Source of the DNA: Nectonema munidae
Lineage: Eukaryota > Nematomorpha > Nectonematoida > Nectonematidae
Reading direction: 5' to 3'
DNA length: 64,000 nt
Assembly (NCBI GenBank): GCA_030549495.1
Contig: JAUIRK010000251.1
Coordinates: 62,001-126,000 of the forward strand
Each line of letters starts with the position of its first letter. Within the stretch, counting starts at the first letter, position 1. A program made the position numbers and the translations under genes. The notes under the pieces are model-generated. The model did no database searches. It was given only the letters and a program-made list of their open reading frames with translations, and was not told the DNA's origin. This document shows, piece after piece, positions 26,101-35,095 of this stretch.

Positions 26101-29100
26101 ATTTAAAGAAAATTACCCAAAATGTAAACTTTAAGGGTAACTGGCAAAAAAGCTTTGGAAACACTGTTCCCTTCAAGGGTTTACAAAAAGGGTTAAAGTA
26201 TAGCGCATTTTAAGTAAAAACGAATTTTTAGGGATAATAAAGACTTGTTATACTATGGAAGACAATTGGGTTATCGTTAGCCCTCTTGAAATAATATCCA
26301 ATAATGTAGAAAACATAGAATTTGAATACAAATCAGATTTCTACTTTTTTTGCATGCCAAATGCATCATCAAAGATTTACAAAATTTTATATGTGGAAGG
26401 ATTCAAAAAGTTGCTGTATTTTGTAACAAGCTACATTTGTGAACAAGTGCTTTTCACTCTAATTAATGTAAAAGCAGAGCAGAGAAATCATGAATATTGA
26501 AAATTTTATCCAAAATGCCCTGTAATAGATACAAATATATAAGAATGTTCTTATTTCAAAATAAAGTGAAAAGGTTCTAAAAAATCATTTTGTTTCGTAA
26601 TAATAATTAGAGGCAATAAAAATTAACTTTAAATGCTTCAAAAATTGGTATACCAATTAAAAAAATTTAATTTATTCGTAAAAAAATTGGACTAAAATTT
26701 TTTTCCATTTGTTAATTTTCCTATTTAATTTTAAATATTATTTTAAATTATTCTTTTTTTAAAAGGTTCGATCTTTAGACAAAAGCTTTTTCATCACTAA
26801 AATTTATCTTTCCTTTGGCACTGCTGTTGTATGTGAATCTTTGGAAAGATACGATGTATTTTCGTATACCACATACATCATCTTTAAATTCGACATTCTT
26901 ATATAAACCAAAGGCATCTTTCATAGTAAAAGTTGAAGATTCCATTTTTTATGTATTTTTGCCGATTTAGGATATTATAAAACAAAACATATTGTAACTA
27001 TTTTTTAAATTTTCCACATTACTACCGAAAAATTTCATAATGTTTCATTTTAGCTTCATTTTAACGGTTGAAACAGGCTAAAACGTTAAATGTCAAAACA
27101 TTCTATTTCTATTTTCTTTTTAACTGTTGTTTCTTTTACGCACAATCAGTCCATGTATTGTCACAAAATGTGCTTTAACTTAAAAGACGCAGCCAGATGT
27201 TCAAAATACGTAAAAGAAGATAAATATACATGTTGAAAATAACACTTTGAATAATAAGTAAGCACAAGTTTCTCTTTTTATTTTGAGTTCTTTATTGGGA
27301 TCAATCAATTAAATAGATCAATTTATCTTATACAACGGGGAAGTTTTACCTATATTAAAATATGTTGATAAATTGAAGCTGAGATGTATTCATGAATAAG
27401 AAGTAGAGATATAGAAATTGATAAATAGTAAAATTTTATAAAAAGAAATATATTTGAAAGGCTATCAAAATCATATTTCTTGAATAAAGTTCGTACTCTT
27501 CATCAATTCCTTTATATTAAAAATGTTCTTTTCAAATAAATATAAAATGAAATAATCAATTTTTGTTTGATTTCTGAACTCTACAATATATAAAAGTCAT
27601 TTCAAAACTTTTAATTAATTGTTCTTCGTTTTTTAACTCATGAATTTTTATAAAATCTAGATTATTTAAAAAAAATACTATTAAAAAGTTACTCTATTAA
27701 TAAAAAGTTAATGTTAAAAGTAGGCGTTTATAAATTAGTTTTTTTAATTCAAAATAATTATGTCAAATATAATCTTTCCAAAAAAAACTAGATGTATCAG
27801 GATCACAAAAGCATACTACAAGAATTATTCAAAAAGAAACAACAACAAAAATGAATGTTCAAAGATCTGCAAAAGGAAATATTGTGATTGAAGAAATAGA
27901 TCCCGAAGGAAAGTTTATCGTAATAGAAAATACATCCCGACTCAAAGTAAGAATTCTTATTTCTAAAAAAACAAGTAGATTATTTTTATCCACTTCAATT
28001 AGACACTATCATATATTTTATTTCAACATTGTTGAATATAGAAAACAGTAAAATTTAAAAAAGTGATGCAAATAAAATATAAATTTCACGATTTGATGAG
28101 TAAATAATATCACTAAAAACGGTCAATATAACAAATTGTATACACATGTTAAGAAAAAACTCTATTGTTATGCTAGACACAGATCTTTGGAAAATAAAGA
28201 ACTCAAACATTTAAAAAGGATGTTTAAAAATATATTGACTACAAAATAACATAAACAAACTCAGGAAGAAAAGTTGGTTCTTCAATCTCACTAAGTTTTA
28301 AAAATATGAAACTTTAAAGCAAGTGCATCCCCAAAGAGGTACTTTAAAAGGAAAGGGGACTAGTGCAAAACGCATTTTTTGATATATTAAATAATCAAAA
28401 GATTCATCATATGTTATCATTAAAAATATTTCGTAGCTAAGATAATAAACTAAATATGTTTGACAGGTTGTGATTGCTTTCAAAGTTTTGTTTTTTAATG
28501 TGTCTTATTTATAGAGATAGTGGCATAGAAATTTCTTACCCATTCCCCCATACATTGTTCACTATTTGGTCACGCCTCTGAAGTTTGAATTTCATTATAA
28601 TATTTTTTAATTAAAAAATAATCAAATAAACTTAGGTATAATTTAGATTTTTTATAAGGTTTTTGAGCGCAAAATGTAATTAAACACGGTTTTTGTACAA
28701 TAAAATTTATTTTATGTGGTTTTTTTATCGAAATCTCAAATAAAACCCTTAATCTCCTTTTTTTAAATTTATTACAAAATTAAAAATATTGGTTTTTAAC
28801 AATATTTTATGTGAAAAAAACGTACAGCTATCTTTTAAAATTTGTGAATTTTGATAATTTTCCCATATTTTTAATTTTTATTTCACGTAGCCCTACAAAA
28901 TCTCATAGTATTTTCAAAATTTTTACTAGTTCAATAAAAATCTATTTTAATTATTATTAGTTTCATATATAAGAAAAAATTAAGAAAAATTTATTTTGAA
29001 TTTTTAAATTAATAGATTTTCGGGGATTTAGGAAGATTACGTGAGATTTCAAAGTTAAAAATATGATAAAATTATAATTTTTTCAATGTAAAACTATCAA

Positions 29101-29638
29101 TGAAAACAAATTAGTGTAATTTTTGAAAAATACTAAAAGATTTTGTTTAAAAGTCGCACTCCATTTACCCATTGAGATATAAATATAGAAAATGGATGAT
29201 AAACGAAAAAAATATGCTTTTTTAGGTGAATATTTTATTTACGTTAAACTTTTTAAGTGATAGAATTATTAAGCTAAAGATTTCGTTAGAATTAAGTTTG
29301 TAAATGATATTTTGTTACGCAACAGGATCAACCGATGAATGGATGGCAAATAAAAAGATATGTGGAGAACGATTTTACTCAAACGTATACTTTCCCAAGT
29401 AATCTCAATTTAAAATCTGGAAAAAACGTCAAAGTAATATTAAAGAATTTGTGGATGATGTCTGTTAAATTTGAGAATATTTAAGGTTTTTAGCAAAAAT
29501 TGCGGAGCACAGGAACGATTCCCATATGAAATTATTTACGATGGAGTTTGGAAAACTGGAAATAATGTGAACACGATATTATTGTCTGAAAGTGGTGAAG
29601 TAAAATTTTCATATAATAAGCAAAATTTGAGAGATTAG
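4486..29638 (+). CDS. Intermediate filament protein with lamin-tail domain (10 exons, 644 aa)
   Basis: Ten exons with GT-AG borders and matching phases join to 1935 nt. The product has a Ser/Arg/Pro-rich head (about 1-110), coil 1A (about 113-150, with CLNDRLANYIENVRFLE), a roughly 138-residue coil 1B, coil 2 ending in HKLSLEKEIDVYRRLLDGEE (rod end near 470), a linker, and a lamin-tail immunoglobulin-like domain (about 535-640, with GKFIVIENTS and GWQIKRYV). The roughly 358-residue rod carries the long coil 1B of lamins and protostome cytoplasmic filaments. The head is far longer than a lamin head. The linker has no basic nuclear-localisation cluster and the C-terminus NLRD is not a CaaX box. 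I infer a cytoplasmic structural filament; a lamin-C-like nuclear protein is the alternative. ATTAAA near 29660 may be the poly(A) signal. Confidence 0.9.
5106..7470 (+). other. Intron 1, first part
   Basis: AT-rich intronic DNA. At about 5860-5990 there is a decayed array of short units containing gttcg/cgaac, resembling a minisatellite. The open frames here show no domain and are taken as chance or repeat-derived. Confidence 0.4.
7471..9070. mobile_element. Fold-back element with roughly 115-bp inverted arms and internal minisatellites
   Basis: The arm at 7471-7586 is repeated in inverse orientation at about 8955-9070; shared stretches include the segment ggtatcacaaaataatttgt and the segment atggatgttatggcc. 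Inside each arm lies a tandem array of about 18-20 bp units of the type aaaacggcccaaaaccg: the longer array at 7590-7855, the other reversed at 8630-8755. A further perfect 19-bp inverted repeat (cctttttcttatggcaatc) is at about 8855-8873 and 8935-8953. No transposase is seen and no target duplication was found. It looks like a non-autonomous DNA element in intron 1. Confidence 0.75.
9071..11250 (+). other. Intron 1, AT-rich stretch
   Basis: No feature recognised apart from AT microsatellite-like runs. The 65-residue open frame at 9453 is hydrophobic but has no support as a gene. Confidence 0.4.
11294..11947 (+). pseudogene. hAT (Charlie/ZBED5-like) transposase 3' relic with terminus
   Basis: The 150-residue open frame matches the C-terminal region of Charlie-type hAT transposases: FWAKLKTVYPILSKRAIIFL, then YRCETGFCAMMSLNT and RNKLAIDSDTRCCLSSITP, corresponding to the family blocks FW..L...YP.LS..A, Y.CE.GFS...S.K and RN.L....D.R..LSSI.P. 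After the stop comes about 200 bp of AT-rich sequence and then aaaggttaagaaccactg ending at 11947, the reverse of the CAGTGGTTCTTAACC terminus common in Charlie elements. The N-terminal half and left end are absent. The relic lies inside intron 1 of the filament gene. Confidence 0.75.
11948..12661 (+). other. Intron 1, unassigned stretch
   Basis: The short string ccttaaatatataaaatt recurs (about 11961-11985 and 12419-12440). From about 12480 to 12600 GC content rises with no coding signal; this may belong to the same element as the structured block that follows. Confidence 0.3.
12662..12757 (+). ncRNA. Putative structured RNA block (ribozyme- or SINE-like)
   Basis: A block far richer in GC than its surroundings. 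Visible pairings: GGCGTTT (12671-12677) with GAACGTC (12751-12757), 7 pairs including two G-U; hairpin AGTCCAA/TTGGACT (12690-12696 with 12703-12709); and ATCC-GAAA-GGAT, a GNRA-capped hairpin (12733-12744). The order, with GGGCCGG just 5' of the outer stem and CCGGAC between the hairpins, recalls the nested layout of HDV-like ribozymes. A decayed Pol III SINE is an alternative. Identity is not established. Confidence 0.35.
13245..13280 (+). ncRNA. Hammerhead-like motif upstream of exon 2
   Basis: CTGAAGA at 13246-13252 fits the hammerhead core CTGANGA. It is followed by a short possible stem and GAAA at 13267-13270. A TTCAATAAAG string follows near 13310. This arrangement is typical of the terminal repeats of Penelope-like retroelements, so the preceding 12.8-13.3 kb may be a remnant of one. 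Confidence 0.35.
13376..13562 (+). CDS. Filament gene exon 2: coil 1B
   Basis: Acceptor tttag before A completes the Arg codon split with exon 1. Encodes coil 1B heptads (LNRLRDSDREQLIEIEMQ). Donor GTAAAA after ATG, phase 0. Confidence 0.92.
13617..13712 (+). CDS. Filament gene exon 3: end of coil 1B
   Basis: 32 codons (starting NTDEERMLRSDLE) between acceptor ttttacag and donor GTAAAA, phase 0 on both sides. The intron before it is only 54 bp. Confidence 0.9.
13713..15232 (+). other. Intron 3
   Basis: About 1.5 kb of AT-rich sequence with no recognisable exon or element. Confidence 0.5.
15233..15391 (+). CDS. Filament gene exon 4: linker and coil 2
   Basis: 53 codons (ELKELLDKFLKDD...) with acceptor tttaaag and donor GTAATA, phase 0. 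Includes FHNELADALKEVREEYEALA, matching the conserved start of coil 2 in lamins. Confidence 0.92.
15459..15584 (+). CDS. Filament gene exon 5: coil 2
   Basis: 42 codons (IQEMMTITNRKAQEEL...) between acceptor catcttag and donor GTAATA, phase 0. The preceding intron is 67 bp. Confidence 0.92.
15585..17191 (+). other. Intron 5 with degenerate ACTAACTA-type repeat
   Basis: At about 16450-16650 the sequence is built from degenerate taactaac/aataaata units, a decayed low-complexity repeat. The rest is plain AT-rich intron. Confidence 0.45.
17192..17412 (+). CDS. Filament gene exon 6: coil 2 and rod-end motif
   Basis: Starts SSHMEEKLKELEMR after acceptor atttaaag and ends in phase 2 at the donor GTATAT. 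Carries the diagnostic rod-end block EKEIDVYRRLLDGEETR, equivalent to EI..YR.LLEGEE.R of all intermediate filaments. Confidence 0.95.
17413..18283 (+). other. Intron 6, first part
   Basis: AT-rich; a loose array of ttctattttgtctttt-like strings lies at about 17600-17700. Nothing else seen. Confidence 0.4.
18284..18934. mobile_element. MITE with roughly 130-bp terminal inverted repeats
   Basis: The left arm (from 18284) and the reversed right arm (ending 18934) share the GGACATTAG..GGCAAAAA.ACATTAGGGGCATTTT block and then a long match through gcagcaaaataaacacatca. The flanks attataag (18276-18283) and attagaag (18935-18942) differ at one position and could be an aged 8-bp duplication, suggesting hAT. 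No coding content. It lies in intron 6 of the filament gene. Confidence 0.8.
19216..19500. mobile_element. Palindromic element with roughly 135-bp arms
   Basis: Arms 19216-19351 and 19366-19500 are near-perfect inverse copies around a 14-bp centre. Each arm contains ttgataaagactt...aagtcgaaata (right arm 19416-19442), a hairpin flanked by bases resembling a degenerate hammerhead core, followed by ttcaataaaat. Architecture matches the element at 30333-30587, though the primary sequence differs. Confidence 0.75.
20098..20245 (+). repeat. tRNA-derived SINE
   Basis: A tRNA-like head starts near 20098 (GGCGTGA pairing with TCCCGCC, one mismatch). It has an A-box-like tgagtaggttgggtagagc and a perfect B box GGTTCGAATCC at 20149-20159. 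The anticodon arm is decayed. A non-tRNA body follows, ending in repeated ctttacc units. It lies in intron 6. No clear target duplication was found. Confidence 0.65.
20630..20739 (+). CDS. Filament gene exon 7: post-rod linker
   Basis: Acceptor aatttag and one base completing the Arg codon of GEETR, then IHEATDRLSQSSKDINEY... to the phase 1 donor GTATAG. Read-through beyond the donor would stop after four codons, allowing a short tailless isoform. Ser/Gly-rich, no nuclear-localisation signal. Confidence 0.85.
20740..25168 (+). other. Intron 7, first 4.4 kb
   Basis: Very AT-rich. No exon, RNA gene or element boundary recognised; a ggtaaaggtaaacg string at about 23695 resembles the SINE tail seen at 20240. 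Confidence 0.4.
25169..25689. mobile_element. Non-autonomous hAT element (CAGAGGC ends)
   Basis: Left end CAGAGGCCTAGCTA and right end TAGCTACGCCTCTG are inverse copies followed inward by GC-rich gccgcccgggg blocks. Flanking tatagaag (25161-25168) and tatagagg (25690-25697) are an 8-bp target duplication with one difference. No transposase inside. It lies in intron 7. Confidence 0.85.
25705..25980 (+). pseudogene. hAT transposase C-terminal relic
   Basis: The segment HIKSKARNRLKSENDM matches the hAT block hIK.K.RNRL....D. It begins immediately after the non-autonomous hAT element. Only a fragment remains and no termini were found. Confidence 0.5.
26255..26500 (+). pseudogene. Second hAT C-terminal relic
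   Basis: FKKLLYFVTSYICEQVLFTL followed by KAEQRNHEY matches L..F..SYLCE..FS.L...K.KQRN.L of Charlie/ZBED5-type hAT transposases. It is decayed and short, about 500 bp from the preceding relic; the two may derive from separate insertions. Confidence 0.5.
26501..27791 (+). other. Intron 7, last part
   Basis: AT-rich, no recognisable feature up to the exon 8 acceptor. Confidence 0.4.
27792..27946 (+). CDS. Filament gene exon 8: linker and start of lamin-tail domain
   Basis: Acceptor ctag, phase 1 to phase 0. Linker with HTTRIIQKETTTK, then the first tail strands GNIVIEEIDPEGKFIVIENT, which match the opening of lamin and invertebrate filament tails. Donor GTAAGA. Confidence 0.92.
27947..29325 (+). 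other. Intron 8
   Basis: About 1.4 kb, AT-rich, no recognisable element. Confidence 0.45.
29326..29433 (+). CDS. Filament gene exon 9: lamin-tail domain core
   Basis: 36 codons from acceptor caacag: DQPMNGWQIKRYVEND and YTFPSNLNLKSGKNVK, equivalent to pL.GW.LKR......Y.FP....LK.G..V of lamin tails. Donor GTAATA, phase 0. Confidence 0.93.
29486..29638 (+). CDS. Filament gene exon 10: lamin-tail end and stop
   Basis: After a 52-bp intron (29434-29485, GTAATA...TTTAAG) the frame continues VFSKNCGAQERFPYEIIYDG, then VWKTGNNVNTILLSESGEV, the W..G.NV.T.L....GE strand pair of lamin tails. Stop TAG at 29636-29638 after NLRD; no CaaX box. Confidence 0.92.
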   Translation, partial: VFSKNCGAQERFPYEIIYDGVWKTGNNVNTILLSESGEVKFSYNKQNLRD

Positions 29639-30332
29639 TGCTAATTGTTCTAATATAGTTATTAAAGATTTTATTTCATCGGCAGATTTATCTAATGGTT
29701 GGAGTGTAGCCTTCTGATATTTTTTGGTTCCAATTGTGACTCTCCCTATCATCTCTTCAGTTATAACGAAGATTGAGGAGTCACGTGCGTAGGGATTGAA
29801 GTCGGAGTATGTATCTAATAAGATATAGGAGTCGGAGTCGGTTTTTTAAGTATTTTAAATAAAGAAAACATAGTTTATTTTTGTAAGCCTTCGGTATGTC
29901 CCTTTTTAGTCGAAGTTGGAAGCGAAGAGTTGATGTTGCATTTAGTAAATCTTCAAGTATTTGAAGTCGAAGTAAAAGTAGAATTTTTGTGAGTGAGTGG
30001 AAATTGGAGTCGGATACTTTCCCTTCGACTCACCAGCCCTGGGTATAATACTTTCCCTAAATGTAATACCGACAACTAAAAAAAACGATTAAAGCCCCAC
30101 GAAATAAACGTATAGATTTTATTATTTAAGCTATTTTTATTTAAGCAATATCGATTTTATCTGATTATTTACCCGAATTTATTAACCTTATCAAACTCTT
30201 TTCATGACTTTAGATAAAATATTTAGAAAATTAAAATTGTAAAAACAAAAATTGTAATGTTACAAAGCATATACAATTGAAATATTAATAGGATTATAGG
30301 AAAAGTGCTGAAGGGTCATGCTTGGAATAAAA
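29639..30332. other. 3' flank with degenerate ggagtcgg repeat
   Basis: ATTAAA near 29660 may be the poly(A) signal of the filament gene. From about 29770 to 30041 ggagtcgg/gaagtcg units recur and the block ends in cgactcaccagccctg, resembling a decayed non-autonomous hAT element; the left end is not defined. Confidence 0.4.
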
Positions 30333-30587
30333 TAATAAATTGGAAATTATAAAGTTACAAGCAAAATGTTTATTTTAAAAACAACACAAATTTTCGACTC
30401 CAAGAGTCTTTCTCAAGTGCGTGTAAATGTATAAATCTAAATTTGATAAATTTAGTATTAGTGTATAATGTATAAATAAATGTAATTATACATTTACACG
30501 CACTTGAGAAAGACTCTTGGAGTCGAAAATTTGTGTTGTTTTTAAAATAAACATTTTGCTTGTAACTTTATAATTTCCAATTTATTA
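30333..30587. mobile_element. Perfect palindromic element, 101-bp arms
   Basis: Arms 30333-30433 and 30487-30587 appear to be exact inverse copies around a 53-bp AT-rich centre. Each arm holds cttgagaaagactc...gagtcgaaaat (right arm 30503-30530), a hairpin flanked by bases resembling a hammerhead core, followed by aaaataaac. No coding content. Full arm identity suggests recent origin or gene conversion. Confidence 0.85.
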
Positions 30588-31058
30588 ATAGGATTGTTTA
30601 GGATATAATTTACAGTCTTTTGAATCTTTTAAAAATTTGATAAAATAAATGCGAACAAGTATTTTTATTCCATCCAATTAAAATGATGAATTCGAACATT
30701 TTAAAATTGAGAAAAGTTTCTAAAATTATCATGAATATCACTTAAAATAATTTCTCAAAATTGTTGTACCTATGGACAAAGTAATAAATATGACAACTTT
30801 TATATAAATGAGGTAAAAAATACGAGTTTCTATCTCTACACTTTCCAGAGGTGGCCTATTTAACCAGCAACATCAATACGATATTTCCGCAAGAAATATA
30901 ACTTAAAGGGTCTATAAGCTAGGAATTAGATTTGTTTAATCCTTAAAAAGCGAAAACGGTTTTAATTTATCAACAAACACTGAAATAAGCTTATTTAGTT
31001 GACAAAAATTGCTTTTGTGGAAATTATTTTATTAACATAATTTATACACACGACCATA

Positions 31059-31223
31059 GAGCCTCAATGGTTGTTAGGGTGTACCTCTCAGCTTAACAGT
31101 TGAAGGTCAGGGGTTCGATCACCAAGGCTCCCAACTCTAAAAAACAATTTTACAAAAATTGTGATTGACCATCTTAAGCATAATGCGAGCATATAGCTGA
31201 AAGTGCTTTGATATCTCCAACCA
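31059..31223 (+). repeat. tRNA-derived SINE with target duplications
   Basis: The 13-bp string acacacgaccata occurs at 31046-31058 and 31224-31236, bracketing the element. The head starts GAGCCTC (pairing with AAGGCTC), with A-box-like atggttgttagggtg and B-box ggttcgatcac; the anticodon loop region reads ttaacag. A body of about 80 bp follows. The intact duplication implies LINE-mediated insertion of moderate age. Confidence 0.82.
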
Positions 31224-31236
31224 ACACACGACCATA

Positions 31237-33770
31237 AACTATTCTCCTATGTTTTAGACGGAGGTTAGAGGGGCTGAAATAAGCGAGGACTGGAGAGTGC
31301 CCCAAACTAATAAGCGTAGTAATGTCGATTTCTAGGTTAGTATTTTTACAGATTGAATGCTAAAATTTTTATATTATACTACTGAGATAAATAAACGTAA
31401 GTACTTTTATTTGTATTTTGTATATTCAAACATTAAATTTAGTGTTTATAGAAGGATATAAACTTATTATTGGAATAGTAAATACCTTAACATAGCTAAT
31501 AATCCCTAATGAATTATTGTTTTTGGAAATTTGTTTTACTAGCTAGCTTAGATAGTATTACGTTTACTATAACGAAATTAATGCTAACAAATATAGTTGG
31601 TAACGATTATTATTTAATCTAAATCACATACCGCATCAGTAATATTTTATTACTTCTTGATATAATATTCAATGTTAATATGATTTAAATTATTTTGTAG
31701 GAGAGAGCTTCTCACACACAGAAGAGCGTTTCTAGAACTTGAAAAGTGTTGATAAAGATTGCAAATAGCATTTACCAAAAAGCTTTTACTTTGCATTTAT
31801 TTCTAATAACAACAAACCAATTCACCTTTCTTTCGTTCTCAATGATTCAAAATTGATTTTTTTCTTCACTGAGCAATAATAATTTAGTCATTTTATTTTT
31901 TTGCTTTTTTTCAAATTTAATTGGTTTTTGGGCATCAAAGAAATAAATTTGCTTCGCACTCACTTTTTTTTAATTAATCTTCTACTGTTTCTTTTTTATA
32001 TTTGAAAATTATTGTAATTCCACTCTACCCCTCGTTTTGACTATCCAAATTTTTCTTCAATTTTCATAATAGTTGACAAGTGCACAACCAATTTCTAAAT
32101 GGGCCATAATGCGTAAATTTTGGAAACCTGTTATGGGGGTTAGGATTAGTGTAGAATTATCATTAGTGTTAGTATTAGAGTTAGTGTTAGGGTTCCGTTA
32201 GGTCAATCGTACATGCATACATTCACATATACATTTTTTGAGATTATGGACACAAAATTTCCTATTTATTTGTATAAATTAACACACGTCTGACACAAAA
32301 AACATCTAGGAATATGTACTTACATACACATACATACGAAGGCATACATACATACATACGAATAGACACCCATACACTAAAATACCTAAATCGCAAAAAC
32401 AGTGGTATAGCCTTAAATACCGAATAGGAATGTGTAAATAAGTAGCTAATAGTTAATAATTTAGAAGTGACTTACTTTTTCACTAAAGCATAAAAGCTGG
32501 TGTGGTTGGGGCATAAAATATATTTTTTTAAATTCTATTTAATCAAATGCAAGATTAGAACAGTATTATCCTGGCTACACTTAACTTGGGACACATAAGT
32601 AAAATTGAGGAGAGGGGGTATCGGCATTCCCTCCAACTTAATCAGAGCCGCGCTAAGAATAAAAATCAGTTAATATATGTGTTATTAAAAGATAAAAAAC
32701 AGGAAACGAAATTTGGGATTATTGAAAAATTAATATTCCTTTTTAGTAGAAAACAAAAACGCTTCATTTATGTAAAAATAACGATAGATTATTACATTAA
32801 TATAACATTATTCAATAAAATAAAGCTATATATGATAACAAGATTATACTAAAATACGTTATACTTAGATAGATGTCCAAGAAACAAAGTTTATTGATAT
32901 AAAATATGTTTTCAGTTTGGCAAAATATAATATCAATAAACTTTGTTCTTTTAATTTCCTCATTTCTCCCCTATTTCAATTGAAAAAATGGAAATGCTTG
33001 GTTGAAAATTCCCCTTTGCAAATCTGGTTGCTAATTTCTATAAAGTGTATTTTTCTAATTGTAGCTAACAGAAGAAATATTTTTAAATTATACTACTGTG
33101 GCAAAACATGGATAATTTAAAAAACAATATATTATTATATGAAAGAAGAATATTGATAAATCTACACATTGCTTTTCCATATTTATCCCAACAGGTAATA
33201 TACGTACTACAAGCTAACTACAAATCAATAAGCTAACTAAATAGTAGCATTTAATGCTGAACATCGACTGTTTTAAGTTTGATTTTTAAAGTTCTGAAAT
33301 AAATGATATATTATTGCAAAAAGCACAACTATATTTAACTGGTTTTAGATCTTCATATCTTGTTTTTGAAACTATGAGTGTCTAAGATATATTTTTATTT
33401 TAATCATTTATTTTAAAGAGTTCAATCATCTTCTTTATCTGCATGGAAAAAATCAAAATCGAGAATGTTAGTGATAGAGGAGATTTGAGATTGTTATTAA
33501 CTTTATTGAAACTTGGCATATCAAGTTTATCCCCAAAGCATCAAGTTCAAGGCTAACACTAAACAACATATTTTTTAGAAAAAAAATGTTTACTTTTTTG
33601 ACTTAATAAAATTTAATTAATTTTTAATGGATAAGATAAGCAGAGTTAAAAATATATACACATAAAATTAATTGAGTAAACAAAAAAAAATAGTGATTAA
33701 GAACGGCTTATTTATTCTTATATTTTTGATAAAAATAGCCATATATATAAAATTGGTAACAAAAAATATA
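31237..33770. other. Intergenic DNA with telomere-like and tetranucleotide repeats
   Basis: At 32140-32200 imperfect ttag(t/g)(g) units form a telomere-like tract; at 32320-32370 there is an (acat)n microsatellite. The open frames at 32586 and 32917 lack recognisable domains. Otherwise AT-rich, nothing seen. Confidence 0.4.
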
Positions 33771-33822
33771 AGGGGTCCACAAAATTTTTTATTCGAAATG
33801 GGTCCATAAGAGAAAAAGGTTA
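33771..33822 (+). repeat. Charlie-like hAT terminus fragment
   Basis: ggggtccacaaaa...gggtccataagagaaaaaggttagaaccact resembles the right end seen at 11947. No coding part or left end found. Confidence 0.35.
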
Positions 33823-35087
33823 GAACCACTCCTTTGTAAAAATAAATTAACTCCCCTCGTTAAAAATTCTAAAATGTATCCATTTACTTTTTAACTCAAA
33901 AAAATTCCTCAAACAAAAACGTTTATAGAATAAGTGAAGATTCTATTACATTTATAACTATATTGCACTTATACAATAGTTTAGGGACGAGCAAAAGGCA
34001 AACTCTTCACGAGGTAGCAACAGCTAAAATATATCATAGTCTGACTTTTTGATAAAGGTAATATTTTTTCAAATAACTAATACACCACATTATGATAGCG
34101 CCAAACTAGGATATCATGTGTAAAATCTTTCATTTTTTAATTAAAATATTGAAGATTCGATAGTACGTGCAATTCATGAAAAGCAGTCTCTCAATACGGA
34201 AGTAATTATTATAGAGACAACTTGAATTTCCAAGCTTTATAACATAACGCCCTCTTCCAATCTATATATAAATACAAACGCTAATAAGATGAACAAGTTT
34301 TGCTTCTAATTTTACTTATCTTTTAAAAGTCCTTAATTCTATTAGCAATGAATCCTAATATATCAGGTGAAATATTTGCATTTCTAAATTAGAAAAAATA
34401 AGGGCGGAAAAATATTCAATTTTTTTATGATAAAACCCAATAGCTTTTTGAGGTACAAAAAATTGCCTTTTTTACTGCTAAATCTATATAAAAATTTATG
34501 ACTACTGTAATTAGAGTTGCCATGGCATTCGATTTAAAACAGTGTCCGATTTTACCAAGCGGTCAGATTGATCAAAAATGCAAAATAAATTTTATTTTAA
34601 GCTTAGTGTGTTACAAGAACCACAAAACGCTAGGAATGCTCAAGACCAATATAGTCTTTTCAAAGCTCATTTTGTGTATTTGCTAATATACGAAATTAAC
34701 GCCATACACACTACCTTTTACAGAGTGTAAGACGGTGCCTAATCTACTTTTTCAAATTTCCAAAATAGTAGTGCTTTTTTCATACACAGATGCCTTTTAT
34801 GAAGTTGTAAATATTTATCGCAACAAAGAAATTTAATCATTTTATTGTGAGTTGGGTGTTTGTAACTCTAAATCAATTGAGCTCTACTAAATACACTAGT
34901 TTTTTAAAAGAACTAGAATTTGCATGTGAATTCAATAGCGATTAGTCAAAATTGTCCGCCTTATGTGAATTAAAATGGCTGGTCTTTTTGCGCTGCAAAA
35001 GAAATCTACTTTATCGACTTATATTTGCACTGATCATATTTAACGCATTAACTTTTAGATCAATTGAGAGATATTGATAAGTGATAT
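33823..35087. other. AT-rich intergenic stretch
   Basis: No recognisable gene; the 62-residue frame at 34498 has no domain support. Confidence 0.4.
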
Positions 35088-35095
35088 ATATAAAC

